Shown: positions 28,115 to 39,658, numbered from the stretch's first letter. The stretch: 64,000 bases of DNA from Enterocloster aldenensis (GCF_003434055.1 NZ_QVEX01000013.1:62001-126000), one strand, 5' to 3'. A program made the numbers and translations. Notes: a model not told the origin generated them from the sequence alone.

Positions 28115-28498
28115 CTAGGCTCCCTGGGGCCCGGCAGGTCCGGCAGGGCCGGTCGCTCCCGTATTGCCTGGTATTCCCTGGGGGCCGGCTGCCCCGGTCG
28201 CTCCGGTTGGTCCTACATAACCTTGTGGTCCCATGGCACCGGTCGGTCCGGCAGGCCCCATTTGGCCCGGGCATCCTCTGGGACCCATGGGACCAGCCGG
28301 TCCGGTGGGGCCAGTGGGACATCTGTCTGGGCAGCAGTCAGGACCGGGCCAGGGAGGACAGCATCCGGGATTAGGACAGGGCGGCTGGCAGCCGCTGTTT
28401 ATGGTGTTACAATTGCTTCCATAAGGGTCAGTTTGGGTATAAGGCATTGAGGAGGGAATATGGATATTCCCGGAATAATTATAATACATATAGTTCAC
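28115..28498 (-). pseudogene. N-terminal part of collagen-like protein 1, ended by in-frame amber codon
   Basis: The ATG at 28498 has GGAGTGAAC upstream on the minus strand. The product starts with a Tyr/Asn-rich head, then a Cys-Pro-rich segment ([20 protein letters not shown]) and GXY triplets including [23 protein letters not shown] at 28115-28117 falls exactly at the Y position of a GXY triplet where CAG (Gln) would be typical, and the same frame continues as [10 protein letters not shown]. Either a nonsense mutation or readthrough is implied. Confidence 0.8.
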
Positions 28499-29172
28499 TC
28501 CTTATCTTGTTTCTAGAATTATGGCGTGGGTCAGGTTTATCAGGATTGCTAAATGCAGTCATGGACCGCCGGGAAAGAAAACGCTTCAGGGGCAGCAGAT
28601 TTTTCAGGCTGGTGGATTATCACTTGCGTAATTGCCAAATAGCCGATAATATTGTTAGATTTGTCATAGAATCTGATAGGTCTGCCCGATACTATTTTAT
28701 AATCAACATGTGTGGCGGCCTTAAAAAGTGGACGCTGCCGCGGTCATTATACTGTTCTTTAAACTCCTTCAGGTTCCGCTGATTTCTGCTCCGTTTAACA
28801 GGGGAAACAGTACTACAGTAATATCCCCCTGCGGATGGAGAGAAGCATAGCTGGCAGCATTTTCGGCTGGACCGGCAGGCCACTGTGGACCAGCGTCCTC
28901 TGGAATACCGATTAATCCGCTGTTAAAAGGAATGTGACTCTATACCCAGTAAATCTGGAAAGATTAAAATTATCAGTGTCCCTTTGTTCCATTACGTGCA
29001 CCCTTTTCACATCATGCTGAATTTTCCCTACCAGCATACTTTAATATATGAGTAATGGATGGCGTTGGTGTACAAGTCAGCCGCATACAGGCCTTTCTCC
29101 GCTGTTTCAGATAATAGGTGGAGAGAGGGGACTTTCTGCATTGTTTTTTCAGATATAAATTTCATATCAATA
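28499..29172. other. Intergenic region upstream of collagen gene 1 and the TetR gene
   Basis: About 670 bp hold no convincing gene. Short frames at 28692-28883 and 29028-29213 on the minus strand lack ribosome-binding sites. The region must carry the divergent promoter of collagen gene 1, which I cannot place. Confidence 0.5.
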
Positions 29173-29220
29173 TTGACAAGCGTTAATATAGCGGATATAA
29201 TGAATATTAACATATGTTAA
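29173..29220 (+). promoter_or_regulatory. Consensus sigma-A promoter with palindromic operator for the TetR gene
   Basis: TTGACA (29173-29178) and TATAAT (29196-29201) are 17 bp apart, a perfect consensus. A 14-bp palindrome TTAACATATGTTAA at 29207-29220 covers the expected start site and is the likely autoregulatory operator. Confidence 0.75.
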
Positions 29221-29236
29221 CTTAGAGGGATGGAAT

Positions 29237-29842
29237 ATGAATACAGATACAAGCGGAAAAAAGCCATATCATTTTGGTAATTTAAAAGAAACACTCATTG
29301 AACAGGGAATTGAGCTAATCCATGAGGAGGGAATTGAAAAGTTTTCTTTACGAAAGGTAGCAAAGAAAGTAGGAGTATCAGCAACTGCCTGCTATAATCA
29401 CTTTGGAAATATTGATGAGTTGCTTCTTGGAATGTACTCTTATGTTACCGACAGATTCGCAACCGCCCTAAAACAGGCAGTGGAAGAAAACTCCTGTCAG
29501 TATGTTACAATTTCCATGGGCGTTGCTTATGTGGAGTTTTTTGCAAAATATCCCCACTATTTTAATTTCTTATTTGACAGTGAGTACCTGGGCATTCAGA
29601 TAAAAGAAACTGAGATTACATGGGATGGCTCCTGTACTCCATTTGAAATTTTCGTAAATGGTGCAAAAAGAAGTATGAGGGAGCTAAACATTGATGAAAA
29701 AGAATTAAGAGATGACCTTTTGGTAATGTGGGCAACCGTACATGGTTTGGCAGCCATGGCTAACATGAAAGGAATACAGTATGAAAATGGCGATTGGGGC
29801 GCCCTTACAGAGAGAATACTGCTTAACAAGGTAATACTGTGA
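29237..29842 (+). CDS. TetR/AcrR-family transcriptional regulator
   Basis: The 201-residue protein has an N-terminal TetR HTH (IEKFSLRKVAKKVGVSATAC, then YNHFGNIDELL) and an alpha-helical ligand-binding C-terminus ending WATVHGLAAMANMKG, typical of the family. The ATG follows GGGATGGA. It lies directly behind a strong promoter with palindromic operator and 33 bp ahead of a nitroreductase gene, which it probably controls. Confidence 0.9.
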   Translation: MNTDTSGKKPYHFGNLKETLIEQGIELIHEEGIEKFSLRKVAKKVGVSATACYNHFGNIDELLLGMYSYVTDRFATALKQAVEENSCQYVTISMGVAYVEFFAKYPHYFNFLFDSEYLGIQIKETEITWDGSCTPFEIFVNGAKRSMRELNIDEKELRDDLLVMWATVHGLAAMANMKGIQYENGDWGALTERILLNKVIL

Positions 29843-29875
29843 CATGAAATTGAGCGAAAACAGGAGGAACCAATT

Positions 29876-30538
29876 ATGACGGAATTAGAAGCAATCAGGG
29901 CAAGGCACGCAGTTAGGAATTATACTACAAAACCACTTCCACCTGCAATTATTGATGGACTGAAAGAAGAAATCGGGCAGTGTAACCGGCTGGGACAGTT
30001 GCATATTCAGTTAGTAACGGACAATGAGGGTGCATTTAAAAGCTTCATTCCCTTATTTGGGAGATTTAAAAATGTAAAAAACTATATTGCTCTGGTAGCA
30101 AAAATGCAAGGCGATTTTTATGTGAAGAGTGGCTATTTTGGAGCACGCCTTATGATTAAAGCCCAACAGGCAGGTCTTAATTCGTGTTGGGTCACAAGCA
30201 CATACAATGCGAAAAAGTGTCAGGTTACGTTAGCTCCTGATGAGGAATTAGTTGGTGTCATTGCGATTGGTTATGGCATGACTGATGGCAGGCAGCATAA
30301 GTCAAAGAGCATGGAACGTTTATGTAAGCCATGCAGTGATAAATGGTTTATAAATGGCATGAAAGCGTCGGTGCTTGCTCCGACGGGCCTTAACAAACAG
30401 AATTTTTTCATCGAAGCGAATGGGAATACCGTATCCATCCACACAAAGGACAATCGCCCGATGTCCCAGATTGATACCGGCATTGTGAAATATCATTTTG
30501 AGATTGGCGCCGGAAAAGAAAATTTTAATTGGGGATAA
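29876..30538 (+). CDS. Nitroreductase-family flavoprotein
   Basis: This NAD(P)H:FMN oxidoreductase-like protein of 220 residues begins LEAIRARHAVRNYTTKPLPP, the FMN-phosphate-binding Arg segment. It has GYFGARLMIKAQQAGLNSCW and IAIGYGMTDGRQHKSKSMER, as in the TM1586-type nitroreductase subgroup. The substrate is unknown; these enzymes reduce nitroaromatics, quinones or other electrophiles. The ATG has CAGGAGGA upstream and the gene forms an operon with the TetR gene. Confidence 0.88.
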   Translation: MTELEAIRARHAVRNYTTKPLPPAIIDGLKEEIGQCNRLGQLHIQLVTDNEGAFKSFIPLFGRFKNVKNYIALVAKMQGDFYVKSGYFGARLMIKAQQAGLNSCWVTSTYNAKKCQVTLAPDEELVGVIAIGYGMTDGRQHKSKSMERLCKPCSDKWFINGMKASVLAPTGLNKQNFFIEANGNTVSIHTKDNRPMSQIDTGIVKYHFEIGAGKENFNWG

Positions 30539-30924
30539 TTAACAATAAAGCTGCCGCAATATCACCGACTAATGCCAGTGGGATTGCAACAGCCTTATTT
30601 CAAGGACAGCCATATGGTACCGCCGATAATGACGATTGCAGCTTGCTGTCCTGTCTGACTGTTCTCACTGCCAGGGGCTGGGTACTTGTTATTATATTCG
30701 TATTAGTTCCGGCAGCCCCGTGGAATTAGATGGGGAATCGGATAAGGGATTGGACATGTTTGTATTTTGGGTATAGTTATCATACATATAAACTGCCCCT
30801 TAACTTTGCGATGAGTTTAAGGTATGATTGCCGGGGAAGGCAGATAAAAGGATATTATGGCTCTGCCCCGGCAAAAAGATTTATACCAGCAGTGTCACAT
30901 GTTTACTGTATAAGCTGCATGGAT
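30539..30924. other. Intergenic region, convergent gene ends
   Basis: A GC-rich inverted repeat TGCCGGGG/CCCCGGCA occupies 30829-30873 with a 29-nt loop, possibly a weak terminator. I see no gene in the rest. Confidence 0.45.
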
Positions 30925-33024
<2,100 letters not shown>

Positions 33025-33278
33025 CAATCTCCCTCCTTTAATTAGTTTAAGGTTAAGGTGCGAATAAGCTAAGAGGGCTTATCCAGCCTTAATGGTTTAA
33101 AATGCAGCATTTGACAAATGCATGGTAATGTCGGTCGGCGTAATGTCTCAATATGGCAGCAGATAACCGCTGTATTACGGCAGTATAACATGCCATGGGA
33201 CATGCTCATATCTAAATGGTTTTAAGAATGTCCACATCTGACCTGTTTGGGACGGAACCACTGGTTTCTATAATTTTG

Positions 33279-33303
33279 GGGCCGGATATCCGGCCCCTTT
33301 TTA
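33279..33303. terminator. Palindromic GC hairpin downstream of collagen gene 3
   Basis: GGGGCCGGATATCCGGCCCC is a perfect palindrome at 33279-33298, followed by TTTTT on the plus strand. It lies just past the minus-strand stop of gene 3 and may end transcription, although the T-run favours the plus direction. Confidence 0.5.
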
Positions 33304-33309
33304 TAATTA

Positions 33310-34850
33310 TCATACGAGACGTACCACTGCCAGGCTTGCGCCGGTACCCCCTTGCAGGATGGCTGTTCCTAATAATCCGAACAGCTGCAGTTCCAGCGTA
33401 TCACCAGCAGTCAGATTGGCAATAAGGGTTGCCGAGAAATCGCTGGCAGATACAGCAGGAGATACAACAGAGCCGGCCAGAGCCGCGCCATTCCTCAATA
33501 TACGGGAGGACAGCAGCAGTGCGGCAGTGGTTCGGACTGTATAGGTTATGAGATAAGAACCTGTTGCCGGTACGGTAAAGATTGTATTGGCAGCATTGAC
33601 CGTAAAGCTATCTAATACCTGGTCATTAGGAAGCGGAACCGCTGTACCTCCCACTACTACGGCAAGGGTTGTTCCTGATGTGTTAAGGGCGCTCATACTG
33701 TTGGCAGTAACAGAAGTTCCGGTAGCACCTGTGGCGCCGGTAGGTCCTGTGGCGCCGGTAGGTCCTGTGGCGCCGGTAGGTCCTGTAGCGCCGGTAACAC
33801 CGGTAGCTCCAGCAGCGCCGGCTGCCCCTGTAGGTCCGGTAGGTCCTGTGGCTCCGGTAGCACCGGTAGCTCCAGCAGCGCCGGCTGCCCCTGTAGGTCC
33901 GGTAGCCCCGTTAGCGCCCGTAGGCCCTGTAGGTCCGGTAGCCCCGTTAGCACCCGTAGGCCCGGTAGGTCCTGTAACCCCGTTAGCGCCTGTGGCACCC
34001 GTAGGTCCTACAGCCCCAGCAGCGCCGGTAGCCCCTGTAGGTCCGGTAGGTCCGGCGGCTCCGTTAGCGCCTGTGGCGCCGGTAGCCCCAGCAACGCCAG
34101 TAGCTCCTGTGGGTCCTGTAGGCCCGGCGGCTCCGTTAGCGCCTGTGGCTCCGGTAGGTCCGGCAACCCCGTTAGCGCCAGTGGGCCCGGTAGCTCCGGT
34201 AGGTCCGGTTACTCCGGTAGGTCCGGTTACTCCGGTAGGTCCGGTAGTTCCGGCTGTTCCGGCGGCGCCGGTTGCTCCGGTAGGCCCAACCGGCCCCTGG
34301 AGACCCTGTGCGCCAGTAGCCCCGGTAGGTCCAGCCGGTCCCTGAATACCCTGTGCGCCAGTAGCGCCGGTAGCACCGTTGGCTCCGGTAGGTCCGATGA
34401 GGCCCTGGATGCCCTGCGGCCCGGTTGCCCCGGTAGGTCCAGCCGGTCCCTGGATACCCATTGCTCCAGCCGGTCCTGTAGCGCCCGTAGCTCCTGTAGG
34501 CCCCTGAAGGCCGGTAGTGCCTGTGGCACCTCTAAGCCCAGCCGGTCCCTGAATACCCTGTGGTCCCTGGATACCCTGTATCCCGGTAACACCAGTCGGA
34601 CCCTGTATGCCCTGTGGTCCCTGAAGACCGGTGGCGCCTGTGGCTCCCCTTGGCCCGGCAGGACCCTGTATGCCCTGTGGTCCCTGAGGTCCAACAGCGC
34701 CTGTAGCCCCGTCAAATCCCCGCGGCCCCATTGGCCCGGTCGGTCCGGTCGGTCCGACATATCCCTGCGGTCCCATGGCACCTGTGGCCCCGGTTGGTCC
34801 CTGCATGCCAGGGCATCCCCGTGGTCCCATGGGTCCGGCAGGCCCGGTAG
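33310..34850 (-). pseudogene. Collagen-like protein 3, C-terminal part cut off by transposon insertion
   Basis: GXY triplets (starting [19 protein letters not shown]) of about 370 residues are followed by a BclA-like C-terminal domain ([19 protein letters not shown] onward, ending LAVVRLV). The frame runs into the transposon at 34851. The missing start and Cys-rich head lie at 42362-42576. Joining the two through the shared GGCCCGGTAG restores an unbroken GXY frame ([13 protein letters not shown]). ATG 34830 could still give a 506-aa product, but no ribosome-binding site precedes it. Confidence 0.85.
34841..34850. repeat. Direct repeat GGCCCGGTAG, left flank of the transposon
   Basis: An identical 10-mer occurs at 42362-42371 on the other side of the element. 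It could be the recombination core or duplicated target. A chance double occurrence in the repetitive collagen coding sequence cannot be excluded. Confidence 0.6.
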
Positions 34851-34925
34851 CGCCGTTGTTAAAAGGAAAATGGCTTATACCCCGTAAATAAGGGAAAAAA
34901 TAAAATAAGAGCTTATCACGTTACC

Positions 34926-35115
34926 GGACAAGCGCCGCCCAAGCAGAGACTACGGGTGGCGTTGTCCGTAGTGAGGCGGAAAGGACGACAATTCCCATGC
35001 TTCGGGCCAAGTTGGCCCGAGGTTCCGCAGGGTTTGGGGATGGCCCCAACAAGCGGGATTTTTCAGGTTTCGGCGGGAACCAGAACATGGAAAATTCGCA
35101 AGTGTATAGACACTT
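34926..35115. other. Structured non-coding end of the transposon, possible oriT or RNA
   Basis: Three inverted repeats are seen. A 14-bp stem with one bulged G pairs 34926-34940 with 34954-34967. TCGGGCCA pairs with TGGCCCGA (35002-35020). AAGTGT pairs with ACACTT (35100-35115). ACTAC in the first loop (34949-34953) can pair with GTAGT right after the stem (34968-34972), an H-type pseudoknot. No coding frame fits. Confidence 0.5.
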
Positions 35116-35168
35116 ACATCGCTTGCCGTTTAGCGCAAACCCGTTAACCGCATGAAAAAACGGGGGTT

Positions 35169-35522
35169 TTATTCCTCCGCTTCTCTGGCTTTCTGTATTC
35201 CTTTTATCGTATCAGTTACTATGACTAAATCAGTTTCATCAATGCCGTTGAGGAGTTCGTCGAGTTGGCGGCGCTGTGTGGTCTTATCCGGCGCTTTTGC
35301 TGGAAAGAAGATTTGGTCTACCGATATATCAAAAAAAGTTACAAGCTCATAAAAAATTTGTAGGCTTGGGTGCTGTCCGCTGTTCTCAATGGATGCAATA
35401 TAGCGCGGCGCAATGTTCTGCCTGTCCGCTAACTGGTTGCGCGATATACCCTTTGCCTTTCTTGCTTCTTTTATGGCTTGACCGAAGGCCTTAAAATCAT
35501 ACTTCGCTTTGACCTGCTTCAT
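35169..35522 (-). CDS. XRE-family helix-turn-helix regulator of the transposon
   Basis: The 117-residue protein carries a Cro/CI-type HTH: FGQAIKEARKAKGISRNQLA, then APRYIASIENSGQHPSLQIF and FFDISVDQIFF, and a charged C-terminal helix. It probably represses element genes. Start 35522 has GGTGA 5 nt upstream; ATG 35534 in the same frame is possible. It lies alone on the minus strand, divergent from the TetR gene. Confidence 0.85.
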   Translation of the reverse strand: MKQVKAKYDFKAFGQAIKEARKAKGISRNQLADRQNIAPRYIASIENSGQHPSLQIFYELVTFFDISVDQIFFPAKAPDKTTQRRQLDELLNGIDETDLVIVTDTIKGIQKAREAEE

Positions 35523-35710
35523 ATTTTTCACCATACTACATTTTACCGTTCACCTTTTCGTTTTGGATATGATTACACATAGCATAGTATTAATGGTAAT
35601 ATAGCATATTATTTGTGAAGTAAAATTTTGAATAAAGATAAAGCTTCCCCAACTGATATACAATAATTTTAGATAAGGGGAAGTCTAATAAAATAATTTT
35701 AGACTATCTC

Positions 35711-35769
35711 TTGACAATAAAGAAAGCAAGTGATATATTATATATGACGATATGAAATATTTAGTCATA
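35711..35769 (+). promoter_or_regulatory. Promoter and TetR-type operator of the transposon TetR gene
   Basis: TTGACA (35711-35716) and TATATT (35734-35739) are 17 bp apart. Downstream lies TATGAC-N15-GTCATA (35743-35769), an inverted repeat matched by a second copy before the ABC gene at 36422-36448. Confidence 0.7.
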
Positions 35770-35784
35770 AGGAGGTGAGAAAAA

Positions 35785-36366
35785 TTGCCGCGCTTTACAG
35801 AACAAGAAAAAGAAATCATAAACAGGAAACTTTTGATAGAGGGGGAAAAGCTGTTTGCAGCACACGGCTTGAAAAAAGTAACGGTTGATGATTTAGTAGC
35901 TGCTGTAAATATATCGAAAGGTTCATTCTACGCTTTTTATCCGAGTAAAGAACACTTATATGTAGAAATCAATTTTCGCTTACAGAAAGAGCTATTTACT
36001 AATATTGAAACAGCAATTAAAGGAAGAAAGTATGAAAATCATAGGGACTTAACAAAAGATGTTATCACTTTGGGGGTAACTGGGTTAATTAATTCTCCTA
36101 TTCTTTCGCAGATTGATTTGTCTTTAATGGACTATCTGCAAAGGAAACTTTCGCCAGATATATTTGACAGTCATATGCACAATGATATACATATACTGGA
36201 AATGCTTGAAGATTTAGGGGTTATTTTTACGATTCCGCATACGGTTATCATAAAATCCCTGTATTCTGTTTTATCCTGTTTGGAACAGTTCAAGGAGGAT
36301 AAAGAACTGAATATGATACAAAATCTTTTAGTGAATGGCATTGTTCAACAAGTAGTAGCAGAGTAA
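35785..36366 (+). CDS. TetR/AcrR-family regulator of the ABC exporter operon
   Basis: The 193-residue protein has the HTH segment LKKVTVDDLVAAVNISKGSF followed by YAFYPSKEHLY and a helical C-terminal domain. The start is TTG at 35785 after AAGGAGGTGAG. It probably senses a compound exported by the downstream ABC system. A shared inverted-repeat operator before its own gene and before the ABC genes supports joint control. Confidence 0.88.
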   Translation: MPRFTEQEKEIINRKLLIEGEKLFAAHGLKKVTVDDLVAAVNISKGSFYAFYPSKEHLYVEINFRLQKELFTNIETAIKGRKYENHRDLTKDVITLGVTGLINSPILSQIDLSLMDYLQRKLSPDIFDSHMHNDIHILEMLEDLGVIFTIPHTVIIKSLYSVLSCLEQFKEDKELNMIQNLLVNGIVQQVVAE

Positions 36367-36421
36367 TAATTTTGTTTGGTTATTTGACAGGCAGATAGCC
36401 AAACATATTTTTTACAATTTA

Positions 36422-36448
36422 TATGACTATATATTTATATAAGTCACA
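36422..36448 (+). promoter_or_regulatory. Second TetR-type operator, before the ABC exporter genes
   Basis: TATGAC-N15-GTCACA has the same arms (one mismatch) and identical 15-nt spacing as the site before the TetR gene. It lies 21 bp upstream of the ABC start. Confidence 0.65.
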
Positions 36449-36469
36449 AAGTCTAAGGAGGACAAAATA

Positions 36470-37315
36470 ATGATTGATGTAAAAAGACTGTATTTTAGCT
36501 ATACTGACAAACCGTTTGTCGAGAATATAAGTTTCCATGTTGGGAAAGGAGAAATTTTTGGATTTTTGGGCCCTTCTGGTGCCGGAAAATCAACCATTCA
36601 AAAAGTTTTGACCGGACTTAATACAAAATATAAAGGCAGCGTAAAAGTTGCAGGTACAGAAATACGGGAGCGCACAAATCGGTTTTATGAAAATATCGGT
36701 GTTGATTTTGAATTTTCAACCTGTTATGAGAAATTCACTGCACGACAAAATCTCGCCTATTTTGCTTCTCTGTATGAAAAGCAGCCCCGGTCTATTGACG
36801 AACTATTGCATATGGTTGGATTGGAAAATGACGGAGATAAAAAGGTTGGCGATTTTTCCAAAGGTATGCGTTCCCGCTTGAATTTTATCAAAGCGTTGAT
36901 ACATGACCCAGACATATTATTCCTTGATGAACCGACAAGCGGTCTTGACCCTACGAATAATCGTTTGATGAAAGATATTATCCTTGCAGAAAAGAAACGT
37001 GGAAAAACGGTTATCATTACTACTCACAATATGTTTGACGCAACAGAGCTATGTGATCAGGTAGCCTTTATCGTTGCCGGAAAAGTAAGCGCATTGGATA
37101 GTCCGCATAATTTGATTATGTCAAGGGGGGCTGCAAAAATACAATATACCTACTATGACAAAGGTGAGAAAACGGGAGAATGTCTGCTTGATAGAACCAC
37201 AGAAGATAAGTTATTGAAAAACTTAATTTCCGAAAACCGTCTGCTTTCCATTCATAGCAGTGAGCCTACATTAAATGATATTTTTGTAGATATTACAGGG
37301 AGGACACTTCAATGA
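36470..37315 (+). CDS. ABC-2 type exporter ATP-binding protein
   Basis: The 281-residue ATPase has Walker A GPSGAGKST, a Q-loop region, an atypical signature DFSKGMRSRLNF in place of LSGGQ, Walker B ILFLDEPTSGLD and the switch His in ITTHNMFDATEL. The C-terminal tail matches drug/lipid ABC-2 exporters. ATG 36470 has AAGGAGG upstream. The stop overlaps the permease start by 4 bp. The substrate is unknown; TetR control suggests a toxic compound. Confidence 0.92.
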   Translation: MIDVKRLYFSYTDKPFVENISFHVGKGEIFGFLGPSGAGKSTIQKVLTGLNTKYKGSVKVAGTEIRERTNRFYENIGVDFEFSTCYEKFTARQNLAYFASLYEKQPRSIDELLHMVGLENDGDKKVGDFSKGMRSRLNFIKALIHDPDILFLDEPTSGLDPTNNRLMKDIILAEKKRGKTVIITTHNMFDATELCDQVAFIVAGKVSALDSPHNLIMSRGAAKIQYTYYDKGEKTGECLLDRTTEDKLLKNLISENRLLSIHSSEPTLNDIFVDITGRTLQ

Positions 37316-37995
37316 GATTGGGACGTTTAATTTGTGGTGATATACATTTCCAATGGAAATATGGTTTCTATTTTATCTACTTTATTTTAACCGTTTTATA
37401 TGTGTGTGGGATTGCCGCTTTGCCCGAACATTGGAAAACGGATATTGCTTCTATTATGATATACTCTGACCCGGCAGCAATGGGATTGTTTTTCATGGGA
37501 GCGATTGTTCTTTTGGAAAAAAGTCAAAAGGTATTAAATGCTATGGTGGTATCTCCTGTAAAAATATCTGAATATATACTTTCAAAAACAGTTGCGTTGA
37601 TTGCTATTTCTACGGTAATTGCATTGATATTAGGGTTAGTTTCCGGCAGCAATCATTTGCTTGGTATCGCAGTTGGTACTGCTTTGACATCAGCAATCTT
37701 TACTATGCTTGGAATTATTGCAGCTACAAAGATTTCAAACTTGAACCAGTTTCTTATTGTAATTATGCCGATAGAAATTGTTTGCTTTGTTCCACCTATT
37801 GCTGGTCTGTTTGTGACTTTACCAGATGTGTTTTGCTTTTTTCCGTTCATGGCTTGTATGAACCTTATAACTGGAAAAAGTATGTTACTATCGTTCGATA
37901 TGGTAATTGTAATTGCTACGTTGAATATCCTCTACATAATTGCAAGGGATACAGTTGAGCATATGTGGAAAAGTTTGGGAGGTGTAAAGCTATGA
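37312..37995 (+). CDS. ABC-2 type transporter permease, subunit 1
   Basis: The 227-residue membrane protein has about six hydrophobic segments (for example YGFYFIYFILTVLYVCGIAA and TVALIAISTVIALILGLVSG) and no other motif. It is coupled to the ATPase by an ATGA overlap, and its own stop overlaps the next permease start. It resembles fluoroquinolone-export-type permeases of clostridia. Confidence 0.85.
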   Translation: MRLGRLICGDIHFQWKYGFYFIYFILTVLYVCGIAALPEHWKTDIASIMIYSDPAAMGLFFMGAIVLLEKSQKVLNAMVVSPVKISEYILSKTVALIAISTVIALILGLVSGSNHLLGIAVGTALTSAIFTMLGIIAATKISNLNQFLIVIMPIEIVCFVPPIAGLFVTLPDVFCFFPFMACMNLITGKSMLLSFDMVIVIATLNILYIIARDTVEHMWKSLGGVKL

Positions 37996-38690
37996 AAAGG
38001 ATACTATCCAGTGCCATACAAGTATTTAAGCAAATCAAAAGCGACCCTATGATGTTTGCGGCTTGCTTCACCCCTTTTATTATGGGAGCTTTAATCAAAT
38101 TTGGTATTCCACTTTTTGAAAGAATAACAAAGTTTTCTTTACAAGGATACTATCCGATTTTTGATTTATTGCGTTCTATCATGGCTCCTGTACTGCTTTG
38201 TTTTGCATTTGCCATGATTACGTTAGAGGAAATTGATGATAAAGTATCGCGGTACTTTTCAATTACTCCTCTTGGTAAGGCGGGGTATCTCTTTACAAGG
38301 TTGGTAGTACCCGCAATTATTTCAGCGGTCATTGCTTTTATCGTACTTTTGCTTTTCTCATTAGAAAAGCTACCCACTAGAATGATGATTGGTTTAGCAC
38401 TTCTCGGTTCGGTACAGGCAATCATTGTTTCACTTATGATTATTACCTTATCCGGTAATAAATTAGAGGGTATGGCTGTAACAAAACTTTCTGCACTTAC
38501 ACTGTTAGGCATTCCAGTTCCTTTCTTTATAGATAGTTACTACCAGTTCGCGGTTGGCTTCCTCCCATCATTTTGGGTAGCAAAAGCCGTACAGAATGAA
38601 GCAGTTCTTTATTTTCCCATAGCATTGGTAGTAGCTTTGATCTGGTACTACTTTCTTATAAAACGTCTGTTTCGGAAGCTGGCAGGATAA
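37992..38690 (+). CDS. ABC-2 type transporter permease, subunit 2
   Basis: This 232-residue protein has six or so membrane segments (FAACFTPFIMGALIKFGIP; FTRLVVPAIISAVIAFIVLL). ATG 37992 has GGGAGG upstream and overlaps the preceding stop as ATGA. A longer in-frame start at 37965 is embedded in subunit 1 and has no ribosome-binding site. The two permeases with one ATPase form a complete exporter. Confidence 0.85.
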   Translation: MKRILSSAIQVFKQIKSDPMMFAACFTPFIMGALIKFGIPLFERITKFSLQGYYPIFDLLRSIMAPVLLCFAFAMITLEEIDDKVSRYFSITPLGKAGYLFTRLVVPAIISAVIAFIVLLLFSLEKLPTRMMIGLALLGSVQAIIVSLMIITLSGNKLEGMAVTKLSALTLLGIPVPFFIDSYYQFAVGFLPSFWVAKAVQNEAVLYFPIALVVALIWYYFLIKRLFRKLAG

Positions 38691-38700
38691 GGGGGCATAT

Positions 38701-39612
38701 ATGAATAAAAATAAAATCCTGCCAAACGAAAATGTAAATACGGCAATCCGGGTTTCCACAATTACACTAATCATCAACCTGATTTTATCGCTGCTTAAAT
38801 TTGCCGCCGGATATATAGGAAAGTCAAGTGCCATGCTGTCAGACGCTGTTCACTCGGCCTCTGATGTATTAAGCACAATCATTGTGATGGCTGGAATTAA
38901 AATATCAGAAAAACGGCCTGATAGAGAACACCCCTATGGGCATGAACGTATGGAATGTGTGGCTTCCATTATTCTTGCTGTTGCATTGGCTGTAACAGGA
39001 GCCGGAATTGGATATTCAGGTATTAAGAAAATCTTTTCAGGGCAGTACAATACATTTTCCGTACCCGGCGGAATCGCACTCACGGCGGCAGTTGTATCCA
39101 TTGTAATAAAAGAGTGGATGTACTGGTTTACGAGAGGTGCTGCAAAGCATACAAATTCTGACGCACTTATGGCTGACGCATGGCACCACCGCTCTGACGC
39201 ACTCTCGTCAGTTGGTTCTTTAATTGGCATTTTAGGAGCGCGTTTGGGCTTTGCCATTCTTGACCCTATTGCAAGCGTTGTAATTTGCAGTTGTATCTTA
39301 AAAGCTGCTTTGGACATTTTCAGAGAAAGCATTAACAAAATGGTGGATCATAGCTGTGACAATACTATAGAAACAAGAATTAGGGAACTTGTACTTCAAC
39401 AGCAAGGGGTTGAAGGTATTGATGATTTAAAAACCCGCATGTTTGGAACGAAAATGTATGTAGATATTGAAATATTAGCCGATGGCAGCTTAGTTCTCTA
39501 TGACGCTCACCGAATTGCCGAGGAAGTCCATCAGGCGATTGAAAACAGCTTTCCACAATGTAAACATTGTATGGTACATGTTAATACTAATGAACTTTCC
39601 CATTCTGCATAG
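38701..39612 (+). CDS. Cation diffusion facilitator (Zn/Fe/Mn efflux)
   Basis: CDF proteins export divalent metals by proton antiport as dimers. The 303 residues show the metal-site segments SAMLSDAVHSASDVLST and DAWHHRSDALSSVGSLIG, the REHPYGHERME loop, about six membrane helices and a ferredoxin-like cytoplasmic C-terminus (GVEGIDDLKTRMFGTKMYVD). It starts 10 bp after the ABC permease, apparently in the same operon. Metal specificity cannot be told from sequence alone. Confidence 0.93.
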   Translation: MNKNKILPNENVNTAIRVSTITLIINLILSLLKFAAGYIGKSSAMLSDAVHSASDVLSTIIVMAGIKISEKRPDREHPYGHERMECVASIILAVALAVTGAGIGYSGIKKIFSGQYNTFSVPGGIALTAAVVSIVIKEWMYWFTRGAAKHTNSDALMADAWHHRSDALSSVGSLIGILGARLGFAILDPIASVVICSCILKAALDIFRESINKMVDHSCDNTIETRIRELVLQQQGVEGIDDLKTRMFGTKMYVDIEILADGSLVLYDAHRIAEEVHQAIENSFPQCKHCMVHVNTNELSHSA

Positions 39613-39658
39613 GACGGGGAAGAGGATTTAAGGTCACTGAAAGGAGGTGAAGTAGGTT

